Shown: positions 23,382 through 32,655 of the stretch, one piece after another
Position numbering within the stretch: the stretch's first letter is position 1
Layout of the letters: each line of letters begins with the position of its first letter
Assembly (NCBI RefSeq): GCF_014649395.1
Contig: NZ_BMSY01000001.1
Coordinates: 186,001-250,000, forward strand
Reading direction: 5' to 3'
Origin: Streptomyces aureoverticillatus
Lineage (GTDB): Bacteria > Actinomycetota > Actinomycetes > Streptomycetales > Streptomycetaceae
DNA length: 64,000 nt
Program-made: the position numbers and the translations under genes
Notes under the pieces: model-generated
Databases searched by the model: none
The model's input: only the letters and a program-made list of their open reading frames with translations
What the model was told of the DNA's origin: nothing

Positions 23382-25811
23382 TCACGCCGCCGCCGGAACC
23401 TTCACCTCGGCCGCCGCCGACGCCGGCGCGAGCGCCAGCTCCAGGACCTGCCGGACGTCCGTCACCGCGTGCACGTCCAGCTTCTCCAGGACCTCGGCCG
23501 GGACGTCGTCCAGGTCCGGCTCGTTCCGCTTGGGGATCACCACAGTGGTGATGCCCGCGCGGTGGGCGGCGAGCAGCTTCTGCTTCACGCCGCCGATGGG
23601 CAGCACCCGCCCGGTCAGCGACACCTCACCGGTCATCGCCACGTCCGTGCGCACCAGTCGGCCGCTGAGCAGCGACGCGAGCGCCGTCGTCATCGTCACG
23701 CCCGCACTCGGACCGTCCTTGGGCACCGCGCCCGCCGGGAAGTGGATGTGCGTACCCCGGTCCTTCAAGTCGCCGACCGGCAGCTCCAGTTCGGCGCCGT
23801 GCGAGCGCAGGAAGGAGAGCGCGATCTGCGCGGACTCCTTCATGACGTCACCGAGCTGCCCGGTGAGCGTCAGGCCCGACGCACCCGTCTCCGGGTCGGC
23901 CAGCGAGGCCTCGACGAACAGCACGTCGCCGCCCGCTCCGGTGACCGCGAGCCCCGTGGCCACACCGGGCACCGCGGTGCGCCGCTCGGCCGGGTCCTGC
24001 GCGGACTCCGGGACGTGGTGCGGCCGCCCGATCAGTCCGCGCAGATCGTCCGCGCCGACCGTGAACGGCAGCTCGCGCTCGCCCAGTTCGTGCTGGGCCG
24101 CGATCTTGCGCAACAGCCGGGCGACGGACCGCTCCAGGTTGCGCACGCCCGCCTCACGGGTGTACTCCCCCGCCAGCTTGCGCAGCGCGCCCTCGTCGAT
24201 CGTCACCTCGCCGTCGCCGAGCCCGGCCCGCTCCAACTGGCGCGGCAGCAGGTGGTCACGGGCGATGACGATCTTCTCGTCCTCCGTGTACCCGTCGAGC
24301 CTGACCAGCTCCATGCGGTCGAGCAGCGCCTCCGGAATGGCTTCGAGCACGTTGGCCGTGGCCAGGAACACGACGTCGCTCAGGTCGAGTTCGACTTCCA
24401 GGTAGTGGTCGCGGAAGGTGTGGTTCTGCGCCGGGTCGAGCACTTCGAGCAGCGCGGCCGCCGGGTCGCCCCGGAAGTCCGAGCCCACCTTGTCGATCTC
24501 GTCGAGCAGGACGACGGGGTTCAGGGAACCCGCCTCCTTGATCGCCCGCACGATGCGCCCGGGCAGGGCGCCCACGTACGTACGCCGGTGTCCGCGGATC
24601 TCCGCCTCGTCCCGCACACCGCCGAGCGCGACCCGCACGAACTTGCGCCCCATGGCGTGCGCCACGGACTCCCCGAGCGAGGTCTTGCCGACGCCGGGCG
24701 GCCCGACCAGGGCGAGCACCGCGCCGCCGCGCCGTCCGCCCACGACACCCATGCCGCGATCGGTGCGCCGCTTGCGCACCGCCAGATACTCGGTGATGCG
24801 CTCCTTCACGTCCTGCAGGCCCGCGTGCTCGGCGTCGAGGATCTCCTGGGCGCCCTTGATGTCGTACGCGTCCTCGGTCCGCTCGTTCCACGGCAGTTCG
24901 AGCACCGTGTCGAGCCAGGTGCGGATCCAGGACCCCTCGGGCGACTGGTCGCTGGCGCGCTCCAGCTTCTCGACTTCCTTCAGCGCCGCTTCCCGCACCT
25001 TCTCCGGCAGGTCGGCGGCCTCCACCCGGGCGCGGTAGTCGTCGGACTCCTCCTCGCCGTCCTGGCCGTTGAGCTCGCGCAGTTCCTTGCGCACCGCGTC
25101 CAGCTGGCGCCGCAGCAGGAACTCGCGCTGCTGCTTGTCGACGCCCTCCTGCACGTCCTTGGCGATGGACTCGGCCACGTCCTGCTCGGCCAGGTGCTCC
25201 CGGAGCTGCTCGGTGGCCAGCTTCAGGCGCGCCGTCGGGTCCTCGGTCTCCAGGAGCCGGATCTTCTGCTGGGTGGTGAGGAACGGCGAGTATCCGGAGT
25301 TGTCCGCGAGCGCGGAGACGTCGTCGATCTGCTGCACGCGGTCGACGACCTGCCACGCGCCGCGCTTCTTCAGCCAGCTCGTGGCCAGCGCCTTGTACTC
25401 CTTGACCAGCTCGGCGGTGGCGCCGGGCAGCGGCTCGGGCACGGTCTCCTCGACCTGGGTGCCCTCCACCCACAGGGCCGCACCGGGCCCGGTCGTGCCC
25501 GCGCCGATGCGCACCCGGCCACGAGCGCGGATCAGCGCGCCCGGGTCTCCGTCCGCCAGCCGGCCGACCTGCTCGACGGTGCCGAGCACGCCCATGGCCG
25601 CATACGTCCCGTCGATCCGCGGAACAAGCAGCACCTTTGGCTTGCTACTGCTTCCACTGGACCGGGCAGCGGCCTGGGCGGCCTCCACCGCGGCGCGCAC
25701 ATCGGCATCGGACAGGTCGAACGGCACCACCATGCCGGGCAGCACGACCTCGTCGTCGAGCGGCAGCACGGGCAGAGCGAGCGGTGTGTACGCCGTGGAC
25801 TCAGCAGCCAT
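23382..25811 (-). CDS. lon: ATP-dependent protease Lon
   Basis: An 809-residue protein with ATG at 25811 behind AAGGGGAG. Domains in order: N-terminal Lon substrate domain (LPVLPLDDEVVLPGMVVP), helical linker, AAA+ module with Walker A GPPGVGKTS (Lys376) and Walker B VVLLDEIDKV, and a C-terminal protease with catalytic dyad Ser702 (DGPSAGV) and Lys745 (KQKLLAA). The 43-residue spacing equals that of E. coli Ser679/Lys722. Lon degrades damaged and regulatory proteins in the cytoplasm. A HAIR-type inverted repeat lies 22 bases before the start, so HspR control as part of the heat-shock response is expected. Confidence 0.97.
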   Translation of the reverse strand: MAAESTAYTPLALPVLPLDDEVVLPGMVVPFDLSDADVRAAVEAAQAAARSSGSSSKPKVLLVPRIDGTYAAMGVLGTVEQVGRLADGDPGALIRARGRVRIGAGTTGPGAALWVEGTQVEETVPEPLPGATAELVKEYKALATSWLKKRGAWQVVDRVQQIDDVSALADNSGYSPFLTTQQKIRLLETEDPTARLKLATEQLREHLAEQDVAESIAKDVQEGVDKQQREFLLRRQLDAVRKELRELNGQDGEEESDDYRARVEAADLPEKVREAALKEVEKLERASDQSPEGSWIRTWLDTVLELPWNERTEDAYDIKGAQEILDAEHAGLQDVKERITEYLAVRKRRTDRGMGVVGGRRGGAVLALVGPPGVGKTSLGESVAHAMGRKFVRVALGGVRDEAEIRGHRRTYVGALPGRIVRAIKEAGSLNPVVLLDEIDKVGSDFRGDPAAALLEVLDPAQNHTFRDHYLEVELDLSDVVFLATANVLEAIPEALLDRMELVRLDGYTEDEKIVIARDHLLPRQLERAGLGDGEVTIDEGALRKLAGEYTREAGVRNLERSVARLLRKIAAQHELGERELPFTVGADDLRGLIGRPHHVPESAQDPAERRTAVPGVATGLAVTGAGGDVLFVEASLADPETGASGLTLTGQLGDVMKESAQIALSFLRSHGAELELPVGDLKDRGTHIHFPAGAVPKDGPSAGVTMTTALASLLSGRLVRTDVAMTGEVSLTGRVLPIGGVKQKLLAAHRAGITTVVIPKRNEPDLDDVPAEVLEKLDVHAVTDVRQVLELALAPASAAAEVKVPAAA

Positions 25812-25832
25812 GATCTCCCCTTCGGCATTCAA

Positions 25833-25853
25833 GTTGAGCTATACGGACTCAAT
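25833..25853. promoter_or_regulatory. HAIR-type operator (HspR site) upstream of lon
   Basis: GTTGAGC-TATACGG-ACTCAAT keeps the 7-N7-7 geometry of the HspR-associated inverted repeat CTTGAGT-N7-ACTCAAG. TTGAG and CTCAA are complementary, and the outer and innermost bases deviate. It is placed 22 bases before the lon ATG on the minus strand. HspR repression of lon has been described in Streptomyces. Confidence 0.7.
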
Positions 25854-26020
25854 GCTTATGAGCCTCCGAATGTTCCCTCGAGCTTGTTCGCTGTCAGCGA
25901 TCACCTCTGTTGCCTCAAAAACGCACCTGCGTAAGGTTCTCGCGTAAGGCTCACTTGCCAGAAGCAGTCATTACACATTGGTTTTGTGCAGGTCTCCATC
26001 CGCATCGGAAGGGTTGCTCC

Positions 26021-26737
26021 ATGCATGGCACAGAGGGGGCCCCGATAGGGGGCAGCGAGACCGTACGGGCCTGGATCGACGGCTGGGTCGTCTCGCGCGG
26101 CGCCGCCCCGCCGGTGGTGGAGCCCTGGGGCTTCACCATCGACGTCGGCCAGGCCAAGCACGCTACGAGGCACGTCCTCGGCACCACGGGCGCGGACGTC
26201 CGGGAGGCGGACGTACGCAAGGTCGCCGCGTCGGTGACCGGAGCAGATGTCTGGCTGAAGGTCTTCGACCACCCGGACCGCCTCGCACCCTGGCTGGGCC
26301 CCGAGTGGTGGCTGGACCCGGAGCCCGGCTACCTGATGACCGTGCCCCTCACGCCCGTCGCCCCGCACCGGCTGACCGCCCCCGACGGCTACCGGCTGCG
26401 CACCTGGGCGCGCGGCGGCGTCATCCACACGATGGTCGCCGCCGACGACGGCTCCTGGGCGGCCCGCGGCCAGATCGCGCCGACCGGCCGCACGGCGGTC
26501 GCCGACCAGATCGAGACCTCCCCGGAGCATCGCCGCAGGGGCCTGGGGAGCCTCGTCATGCGCACGCTGACCGCCGCGGCCCTCGAACAGGGCGCGGAGA
26601 TCGGCGTGCTGGCCGGGACGCCGGCCGGACGGGCCCTGTACGAGTCGCTGGGGTGGCGGGTCGTGGCAGAGCTGACTAGCGCGCGGTGGAAGTCGGGAGT
26701 GGAGTTGGAGGAGCTGGAGGAGAGCCGGAGGAGCTGA
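26021..26737 (+). CDS. GNAT-family N-acetyltransferase
   Basis: A 238-residue protein from the ATG at 26021, with GGAAGGG upstream. The frame is open for 37 more codons without a ribosome site. The C-terminal GNAT core shows motif A QIETSPEHRRRGLGSLVM, whose RRGLGS loop binds acetyl-CoA pyrophosphate, and a motif B region GRALYESLGWRVV. The N-terminal 110 residues form a distinct helical/beta module. The acceptor substrate is unknown. Divergent from lon, probably using a separate promoter. Confidence 0.85.
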   Translation: MHGTEGAPIGGSETVRAWIDGWVVSRGAAPPVVEPWGFTIDVGQAKHATRHVLGTTGADVREADVRKVAASVTGADVWLKVFDHPDRLAPWLGPEWWLDPEPGYLMTVPLTPVAPHRLTAPDGYRLRTWARGGVIHTMVAADDGSWAARGQIAPTGRTAVADQIETSPEHRRRGLGSLVMRTLTAAALEQGAEIGVLAGTPAGRALYESLGWRVVAELTSARWKSGVELEELEESRRS

Positions 26738-26964
26738 AGGAACTGGCCTGAGCCGCCTTGATCCGGCCCGATCCGGCGGGCCGCCGGTCGCGCTGGCGGC
26801 CCGCTGGGCGCGTTGGCCCTGACGGCCCGCAAGGCGCGTTGGCCTCACGCCCCTCGCGGCCCGCTGGGCGCGCACATCCCGGAGCTCATGCCCCGCCTCG
26901 CCCGCCGCCGATCCGGCCCGCGCGACCTGCGGGCTCGGGGGCCGCCGACCCGCCGGCCGCCGGC
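26738..26964. repeat. Convergent region with imperfect direct repeats
   Basis: GGCCCGCTGGGCGCG occurs twice, with a related GGCCCGCAAGGCGCGTTGGCC between. No gene is supported. The repeats are probably part of a GC-rich terminator region between convergent genes. Confidence 0.35.
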
Positions 26965-27672
26965 CTACTCGGCGGCCGCGGCCGCCATCTTTCTCGCGCG
27001 GGTGTCCACGTAGGCGTACGGCAGTCCGGGCAGCATCAGGAGCAGCGTCCCCCAGAGCGGCAGCCGGAAGAGCGTGTCGTCGCCCGTGAGCCAGGTGGTG
27101 AGCTGGGCGGAGGCCACTGCTGCCAGTCCGACGAGCAGCCAGCCTTTGAAGCCGAGGGATCCGCGCCTGATCTCCAGGGCGACCGTGCCCGCGAGTATCA
27201 CCGCGTAGAAGGCTATGCGCGACGTCTCGACGGACAGCGTGAGCGTCCAGTCGAGGAGGTGCGTGAGGAGCAGCAGCGAGCCCAGGACGAACGGGGTCAG
27301 CGCCGCCATCCGCAGCGCCCGCTGATGCAGGGGCGTGCGCGCCCGGGCCCAGGCCGCGGCGAACGCCTTCACGTCCGCGCCGACCACGTCCCGCGCCGAG
27401 CGGCCCGCTGCGGCGGCCTCGTCCAGGTGCGCGGAGAGCTCGGCCAGCATCTCGTGTGTGGAGGCGTCGTCGATGCCTCTGTACTCCCAGTTGCTCCGGC
27501 AGACCGCCAGGACGCGGGCGCGTTCCGCCGCGTCGGCCGCCTTGCCGTTGATCGCCTCGCCGTCGACCGCCGTCTTGCCGTCCCCCGCCGTCGCGTCGAC
27601 CTCGCTATCGCGAGCCGCAGCCTCGCTGATGGTCTCGCTGGTCGTGGTCTCACTCGTCGTCTGGTGTGCCAT
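26965..27672 (-). CDS. Integral membrane protein partnered with PadR
   Basis: A 235-residue protein with ATG at 27672 that starts inside the end of the PadR gene (23-base overlap). The first 60 residues are Thr/Glu/Ala-rich, followed by a helical domain (EMLAELSAHLDEAAAAG, DVKAFAAAWA) of the kind found in DUF1048/HAAS-like proteins. Four hydrophobic helices follow from about residue 125. Small membrane proteins with such a helical domain are often encoded next to PadR regulators and are proposed to signal to them or to be their targets. The function is unknown. Confidence 0.7.
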   Translation of the reverse strand: MAHQTTSETTTSETISEAAARDSEVDATAGDGKTAVDGEAINGKAADAAERARVLAVCRSNWEYRGIDDASTHEMLAELSAHLDEAAAAGRSARDVVGADVKAFAAAWARARTPLHQRALRMAALTPFVLGSLLLLTHLLDWTLTLSVETSRIAFYAVILAGTVALEIRRGSLGFKGWLLVGLAAVASAQLTTWLTGDDTLFRLPLWGTLLLMLPGLPYAYVDTRARKMAAAAAE

Positions 27673-28093
27673 GTCGCGCGTCCCCCGTGTCGCCGTCTCG
27701 TGCGTCCTTCTCGTCCTCGTCCCGCTCGCCCCGCCCGTCCCCCTCCCCCTGCAAGGTCCTGGAGACCGCCACCGTGAAGGTGCTCCAGGTGGCGCGGCCC
27801 GCGGTCAGCTCGGCCGTGCCCGCTTCGGTGAGGCGGTAGTACTTGCGCGGTGCTCCGCCCGCAGCGGACGGAGCACGGTAGGAATCGACCAGCCCGGCTC
27901 GCTCCATGCGTGCGAGCAGGGGATAGATGCTGCCCTCGCTCACCAGGTCGAGGCCGCTGTCGGTGAGGGCCTCCACGAACTCGTAGCCATAACGAGGCCG
28001 TTCGCCGATGAGCGCGAGCAGGCACAGGTCGAGCACCCCGCGCAGCAACTGACTGCGCCGCTGGTCGTGCGTCGCGGCCAGTTCCTTTGTCAT
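27650..28093 (-). CDS. PadR-family transcriptional regulator
   Basis: A 147-residue protein from the ATG at 28093. The winged helix is clear: LLRGVLDLCLLALIGERPRYGYE, GSIYPLLARMERAGLVDSY, RKYYRLTEAGTAEL. The C-terminus is an acidic, Asp/Glu/Gly-rich tail overlapping the next gene. On the minus strand TTGCGG, an 18-base spacer and TATCTT place the expected transcription start at or next to the ATG, so the mRNA is probably leaderless. That supports this start over the TTG at 28102. The palindrome at 28118-28132 overlaps the promoter, indicating autoregulation. Confidence 0.87.
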   Translation of the reverse strand: MTKELAATHDQRRSQLLRGVLDLCLLALIGERPRYGYEFVEALTDSGLDLVSEGSIYPLLARMERAGLVDSYRAPSAAGGAPRKYYRLTEAGTAELTAGRATWSTFTVAVSRTLQGEGDGRGERDEDEKDARDGDTGDARHGTPDDE

Positions 28094-28095
28094 GC

Positions 28096-28132
28096 GGTAC
28101 AAGATAGTCGCGAAGTACCTTGCGCCGCAAGG
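28096..28132 (-). promoter_or_regulatory. PadR promoter with overlapping inverted repeats
   Basis: CCTTGCG-C-CGCAAGG (28118-28132) is a perfect palindrome over the -35/spacer. GGTAC (28096-28100) and GTACC (28115-28119) form a second, wider pair over the -10 (TATCTT on the minus strand). A compact autoregulated leaderless promoter. Confidence 0.55.
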
Positions 28133-28289
28133 GTTTTATTCGGAGCCGTAGGTTCCGCCGATCTCACGGCAGAACGGGGCCTCATGGCAGGGCAGAAGGG
28201 CCGCCGTACGGCCGCCTCAGGAACCCCGGCCGAACGACCTGATCAGGAAGCCCGGCCGCACGGCCACTCAGGCAGCCCGGGCGTACGCC

Positions 28290-28934
28290 CTACGCGGACG
28301 CGCCCGCCCCCCGCCGCCCCAGCAGCGGCCACGTCGCGACGCCGACGGCGAGCGCGAGCAGATGACCCCAGTTGGTCATCGGGTCGGTGAAGGCGACGAG
28401 ATCCGTGACGAGCATCCAGCCGAACCCCGCGAGGACGGCCCAGCGCAGCCAGGGCGTGAGCAGCCCGGCGAGCGCGCCGACGCTCGCGGCGACGCCGAAG
28501 CTGATGCCGTAGTCGAGCCGGTGCAGGGAACTCCCGGGCAGATGCCCTGCCAGCACCGAGAGTCCGACCGGCACCTCGGTGGCCAGCGTGGCGACGATGT
28601 GTCCGAGCAGGAAGACACCCGCCGTACGCAGTGCGCCGATGCGACGTTCCAGGGCGGTGAGGACCAGCAGGAACCCGATGGCGTACGGCGACGTGACGCC
28701 GCCCGCGATCCACAGCGCGCTGGCGACGAGGACGAACGCGGGGCGGTCCGCGAGGTGCGCCACGTCCGTGCTCGAACCCTGGTGCAGCGAGGAGATGAGG
28801 GAGGGGTCCGCGTACTCGGTGAAGAGCGAGGTGACGAGAAGGACGAGGGCGTACCCGAAGGTGAAGGGCGTTCCAGCCGGCGAGGGCAGCAGCCGCCAGG
28901 GCCGCAGCCCGCGCAGTCGCGCCCACGCCCGCAT
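28290..28934 (-). CDS. Rhomboid-like integral membrane protein
   Basis: A 214-residue protein using the ATG at 28934. Six or so hydrophobic helices include TPFTFGYALVLLVTSLF, AFVLVASALWIAGG, YAIGFLLVLTALERRIG, LLGHIVATLATEVPVG, LDYGISFGVAASVGALAG and TNWGHLLALAVG. This matches rhomboid-like membrane proteins of Streptomyces. The GxS-type serine protease motif is not evident (GVAASVGA), so protease activity is doubtful. The frame continues upstream for 148 codons (to 29378), but that part is Gly/Ala/Val low-complexity with no ribosome site at either end. The true start is uncertain. Confidence 0.65.
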   Translation of the reverse strand: MRAWARLRGLRPWRLLPSPAGTPFTFGYALVLLVTSLFTEYADPSLISSLHQGSSTDVAHLADRPAFVLVASALWIAGGVTSPYAIGFLLVLTALERRIGALRTAGVFLLGHIVATLATEVPVGLSVLAGHLPGSSLHRLDYGISFGVAASVGALAGLLTPWLRWAVLAGFGWMLVTDLVAFTDPMTNWGHLLALAVGVATWPLLGRRGAGASA

Positions 28935-29617
28935 CCGCGCACCGCGGGCACCGGCCCCGCCCACCGCAGCCCCGCCGCCACCGACGGCCCCACCCGCGAC
29001 AGACCCAACGCAAGCGGGCACACTCGCCGCAGACCCGCCGCAGGCAGCGCCACCCGCGAACGAATCCTCGGCGACGAGCGCCGACTCGACGGCACCCCCA
29101 CACCCTGCGGGCACGCCCAGCGCCCGCCTCCCCGCCTGACTGGGCACCGCGTCCAACGTCGCGACCCCCGACTCGCCGACCCCGGCGTCGTACCCCATGG
29201 GCCCAGGAGCGCCGACCACGGCATCACGCACCACAAGGGCGTCACGCACCACAAGACCGGGCACAAGCCCGGCCCCACCGGCCACCGCACCCACAGTCTC
29301 GGGCGAACCCTCCACCCCCGCGGCGGCGCCCCCGTCAGAACCCGCGACCCCGCCAGAAACCCGCCCAGACCGGTTCACGCTGAGGCGCTCCCTCCATCAC
29401 GGCTTCACAGATCTTCCATCACGGAGAGATCACGGATCACGCTTCACCGATCTTTCCCGCGCTGTCTATGACCGACGCCACGTGAGGCGCGATTCACAGG
29501 AACTCACAGCAACCCCACACCATTCCCCGGCGTCCCGCGGAGCCGCGTCCCTACCGCGTCTTCCCGCGCCCCACCCGCGCTCCCCACACCCACCCCGTTC
29601 GGCGGGAAGATGGGCGG
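28935..29617. other. Low-complexity region upstream of the rhomboid-like gene
   Basis: About 680 bases without a firm gene. On the minus strand it keeps the rhomboid-like frame open to 29378 as a Gly/Ala-rich stretch. It contains an 18-base direct repeat (29221-29238 and 29239-29256, GCATCACGCACCACAAG type). Around 29395-29455 it has several GATC/TCACGGA-containing short repeats that may be regulatory. Confidence 0.4.
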
Positions 29618-30322
29618 ATGCACACCCCGTACCGACCTGATCCCCCCGTGGTTCTCGACCGGCGCGAAGGCCCCTACGGCGAAGTCGTGCTGCGGCGCCA
29701 CGGAGACCTGCTGCAGATCATTGCCAACGGCATGTTCCTCATGGACACCTCCGACGGCCGCTCGGAGCGGCTCCTGATCGACGCGGCGTACGACGCCCTG
29801 GACGGACGGCCGCGGCCGAGCGTCCTCATCGGCGGCCTGGGCGTCGGCTTCTCCCTCGCCCACGCGGCCGCCGACCCCCGCTGGGGCCGCATCACCGTGG
29901 TCGAGCGCGAGCGGGCCATCATCGACTGGCACCGCGACGGGCCGCTCTCGGAACTCTCCCGGCAGGCGCTCGCGGACCCGCGCACGGAGATCCTGCACAC
30001 CGATCTGGTCGCATATGTCAACGGCTCATTCGCAGGCGCCAACGCCTCACCCGCCAAATACGACGCCCTGTGTCTCGACATCGACAACGGCCCCGACTGG
30101 ACCGTCACAGAGGACAACGAGAGCCTCTACTCCCCCGCCGGCCTCGCCGCCTGCCAGGCCCGTCTGAACCCCGGCGGCGTTCTCGCCGTGTGGTCGGCGC
30201 AGCCCTCACCCGCTTTCGACTCCGCTCTACGGAATGCCGGGTTCCAACAGGTACGTACGGAAGAGATCCCCGTTGCCCGGGGCGTACCGGACGTGGTTCA
30301 TCTCGCGGCAAGGGCTGCGTAG
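29618..30322 (+). CDS. Spermidine-synthase-like SAM-fold protein
   Basis: A 234-residue protein with ATG at 29618. It has the Rossmann motif SVLIGGLGVGFSLAHA, an acidic loop TVVERERAI that would hold the ribose, LHTDLVAYVNG and the catalytic-loop region LCLDIDNGPDW. This is the layout of the spermine/spermidine synthase family, but it lacks the usual N-terminal beta-tetramer domain length and the classic DD pair, so true aminopropyl transfer is unproven. Such short homologues are common in actinobacteria and are often annotated only as spermidine synthase-like. It precedes the two-component pair by 66 bases. Confidence 0.7.
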   Translation: MHTPYRPDPPVVLDRREGPYGEVVLRRHGDLLQIIANGMFLMDTSDGRSERLLIDAAYDALDGRPRPSVLIGGLGVGFSLAHAAADPRWGRITVVERERAIIDWHRDGPLSELSRQALADPRTEILHTDLVAYVNGSFAGANASPAKYDALCLDIDNGPDWTVTEDNESLYSPAGLAACQARLNPGGVLAVWSAQPSPAFDSALRNAGFQQVRTEEIPVARGVPDVVHLAARAA

Positions 30323-30388
30323 CCGAGGGGCCTTCACGCCCCGTACTCTGCTGACCGGACACCAAGCGATCACGTCAGGGGCGGGGCG

Positions 30389-31129
30389 ATGGAGCAGACA
30401 CACACCTCCCACAACAGCGCCACGGCAGCGATGCCGGGCGCCCAGCGCCGGGTTCTGGTGGTCGAGGACGACCCGACGATCGTCGACGCCATCGCCGCCC
30501 GGTTGCGCGCCGAGGGTTTCGTCGTGCAAACAGCGGCGGACGGGCCGGCGGCAGTGGACACCGCACAGGCATGGCAGCCGGATCTACTGATCCTCGACAT
30601 CATGCTGCCGGGTTTCGACGGCCTGGAGGTCTGCCGTCGCGTGCAGGCCCAGCGGCCGGTGCCGGTGCTGATGCTCACCGCGCGGGACGACGAGACCGAC
30701 ATGCTGGTCGGGCTCGGCGTCGGCGCCGACGACTACATGACCAAGCCGTTCTCGATGCGCGAGCTGGCCGCGCGCGTGCACGTGCTGCTGCGCCGGGTCG
30801 AGCGGGCGGCGCTCGCGGCCACGACACCGCGCAGCGGCATCCTGCGCCTGGGCGAGCTGGAGATCGACCACGCCCAGCGGCGTGTGCGGGTGCGCAGCGA
30901 GGACGTACACCTGACACCCACGGAGTTCGACCTCCTGGTGTGCCTGGCGAACACCCCGCGCGCGGTGCTGTCGCGCGAGCAGCTGCTCGCCGAGGTGTGG
31001 GACTGGGCCGACGCGTCCGGCACCCGCACCGTCGACAGCCACATCAAGGCGCTGCGCCGCAAGATCGGAGCGGAGCGCATCCGTACGGTCCACGGGGTCG
31101 GGTACGCCCTGGAGACCCCGACGCCATGA
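30389..31129 (+). CDS. OmpR-family response regulator
   Basis: A 246-residue regulator with ATG at 30389. The receiver domain has the acidic pair in VVEDDPT (Asp27/Asp28), phosphoacceptor Asp70 in LLILDIMLPG, Thr97 and Lys119 in DYMTKPF. The C-terminal winged helix has LTPTEFDLLVCLANTPRAVLSRE and TVDSHIKALRRKIG. The stop overlaps the kinase ATG (ATGA), a standard coupled pair. Two genes upstream of 2-oxoglutarate dehydrogenase. The signal and regulon are not evident. An MtrA/PrrA-like general role is possible. Confidence 0.94.
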   Translation: MEQTHTSHNSATAAMPGAQRRVLVVEDDPTIVDAIAARLRAEGFVVQTAADGPAAVDTAQAWQPDLLILDIMLPGFDGLEVCRRVQAQRPVPVLMLTARDDETDMLVGLGVGADDYMTKPFSMRELAARVHVLLRRVERAALAATTPRSGILRLGELEIDHAQRRVRVRSEDVHLTPTEFDLLVCLANTPRAVLSREQLLAEVWDWADASGTRTVDSHIKALRRKIGAERIRTVHGVGYALETPTP

Positions 31130-32346
31130 CGGCGGACCCCGGCGCCGCCGACGGCACGGCTCGCGGCGCCCTGAGCGGTACGCCGGGCAGTGCCCACGGC
31201 ACGCCGGGCGGCACGACGGAGCCCTCCCTGGACCGGGCCCGGCAGTGGCGCTGCGACCGGGGCGGGGGCATCGGCCTCAACGGGCCCTTCGCGGGCCTCA
31301 GGCCGTTCTCCATCAAGACGAAGCTGGGCACCCTGGTCGTCGTCTCGGTCTTCATCACCACGGGGCTGCTGATGGTGGCCATGGAGACGGAGACCGAGCT
31401 CCGCTTCATCACCGTCTTCTCCGTGATCGCCACCCTGCTGATCACTCAGTTCGTGGCCCACAGCCTCACGGCGCCGCTGGACGAGATGAACTCGGTGGCC
31501 CGCGCGGTCTCGCACGGCGACTACACGCGCCGCGTGCGCGGGGCCGACCGCCGCGACGAGCTCGGCGACGTGGCCATGACGATCAACCGCATGGCCGACG
31601 ACCTGGAGGCGCAGGACCAGCAGCGCAAGGAGCTGGTCGCCAACGTCTCGCACGAGCTGCGCACCCCCATCGCCGCGCTGCGCGCCGTCCTGGAGAACGT
31701 CGTCGACGGCGTCTCGGCGGCCGACCCGGAGACGATGCGTACGGCCCTGAAGCAGACCGAGCGCCTGGGCCGTCTGGTGGAGACCCTGCTCGACCTGTCC
31801 CGCCTGGACAACGGAGTCGTCCCCCTCAAAGCGCGCCGCTTCGAAGTGTGGCCCTATCTGTCGGGTGTCCTGAAGGAGGCCAACATGGTGGCTTCCGCGC
31901 GCAAGGGGATGACGTCGGGCTCCGGCAGTCACACGCGTACGGACGTCCATCTGCACCTGGACGTGTCCCCTCCGGAGCTGACGGCGCACGCGGACGCCGA
32001 GCGCCTGCACCAGGTCGTCGCCAACCTCATCGACAACGCGGTCAAGCACAGCCCGCCGCACGGCCGCGTCACGGTGCGTGCCCGGCGCGGCCTCTACCCC
32101 GAGTCCCTGGACCTGGAGGTCCTCGACGAGGGCCCCGGCATTCCGGAGTCGGAGTGGCACCGGGTCTTCGAGCGCTTCAACCGCGGCGCGCACGCCGGCG
32201 CCCCACCCGGCAGCGACGGCGGTACGGGACTCGGGCTCGCGATCGCGCGCTGGGCCGTCGATCTGCACGGCGGGCACATCGGTGTGGCCGAATCGACGCG
32301 GGGGTGCCGAATTCAGGTCACCCTTCCGGGCCTGCCCGAGGCCTGA
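31126..32346 (+). CDS. Sensor histidine kinase, partner of the OmpR regulator
   Basis: A 406-residue membrane kinase. The Gly/Thr/Ala-rich N-terminus (about 60 residues) is followed by TM1 (66-86) and TM2 (92-114) with almost no extracytoplasmic loop. A signal from within the membrane or from the cytoplasm is therefore more likely than an external ligand. Then HAMP, H-box LVANVSHELRTPIA with His176, N-box NLIDNAVKHSPP, and G boxes DEGPGI and GTGLGLAI. The catalytic set is complete. The ATGA overlap couples it to its regulator. Confidence 0.94.
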   Translation: MTADPGAADGTARGALSGTPGSAHGTPGGTTEPSLDRARQWRCDRGGGIGLNGPFAGLRPFSIKTKLGTLVVVSVFITTGLLMVAMETETELRFITVFSVIATLLITQFVAHSLTAPLDEMNSVARAVSHGDYTRRVRGADRRDELGDVAMTINRMADDLEAQDQQRKELVANVSHELRTPIAALRAVLENVVDGVSAADPETMRTALKQTERLGRLVETLLDLSRLDNGVVPLKARRFEVWPYLSGVLKEANMVASARKGMTSGSGSHTRTDVHLHLDVSPPELTAHADAERLHQVVANLIDNAVKHSPPHGRVTVRARRGLYPESLDLEVLDEGPGIPESEWHRVFERFNRGAHAGAPPGSDGGTGLGLAIARWAVDLHGGHIGVAESTRGCRIQVTLPGLPEA

Positions 32347-32655
32347 AGTTGACGTAAGGTTCGAAGTGGAAGCGCTCTCCGGGCGTGCTCATCGCGCGCG
32401 GGACGGGCCGCAGCCGCGTGTCGACGCACCCAGGGCGTACGCAGGACGTGCACAGACGTCCCCACCAGGGCACCACGTGCTGCACTGCTGTAGGCAAACT
32501 TCGCTTGTTTCCCGCCATTTACAGCGCCGAAACCAGCTTTCCAGTGTGACTTACGCGACGGATGACCGGCCCGGTCTGCACTGTGCGTCGATGGAGGCGT
32601 AGCCTTTATTTCCGCTGTCCATCACCTTGTGAAGCGGAAGAGGGCGGTTGCCGCC
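32347..32655. promoter_or_regulatory. Upstream region of 2-oxoglutarate dehydrogenase
   Basis: 309 bases without a supported gene. It is less GC-rich than its surroundings around 32490-32630 and should carry the promoter. TAGCCTTTATTT near 32601 may include a -10-like element. GGAAGAGGG at 32635-32643 could serve either the GTG at 32656 or, less likely, translation from 32629. Confidence 0.35.

Noticed and set aside
28935..29378. A 148-residue Gly/Ala-rich N-terminal extension of the rhomboid-like protein
   Set aside because: Low-complexity sequence with no ribosome site at its start. Kept only as a possible alternative start.
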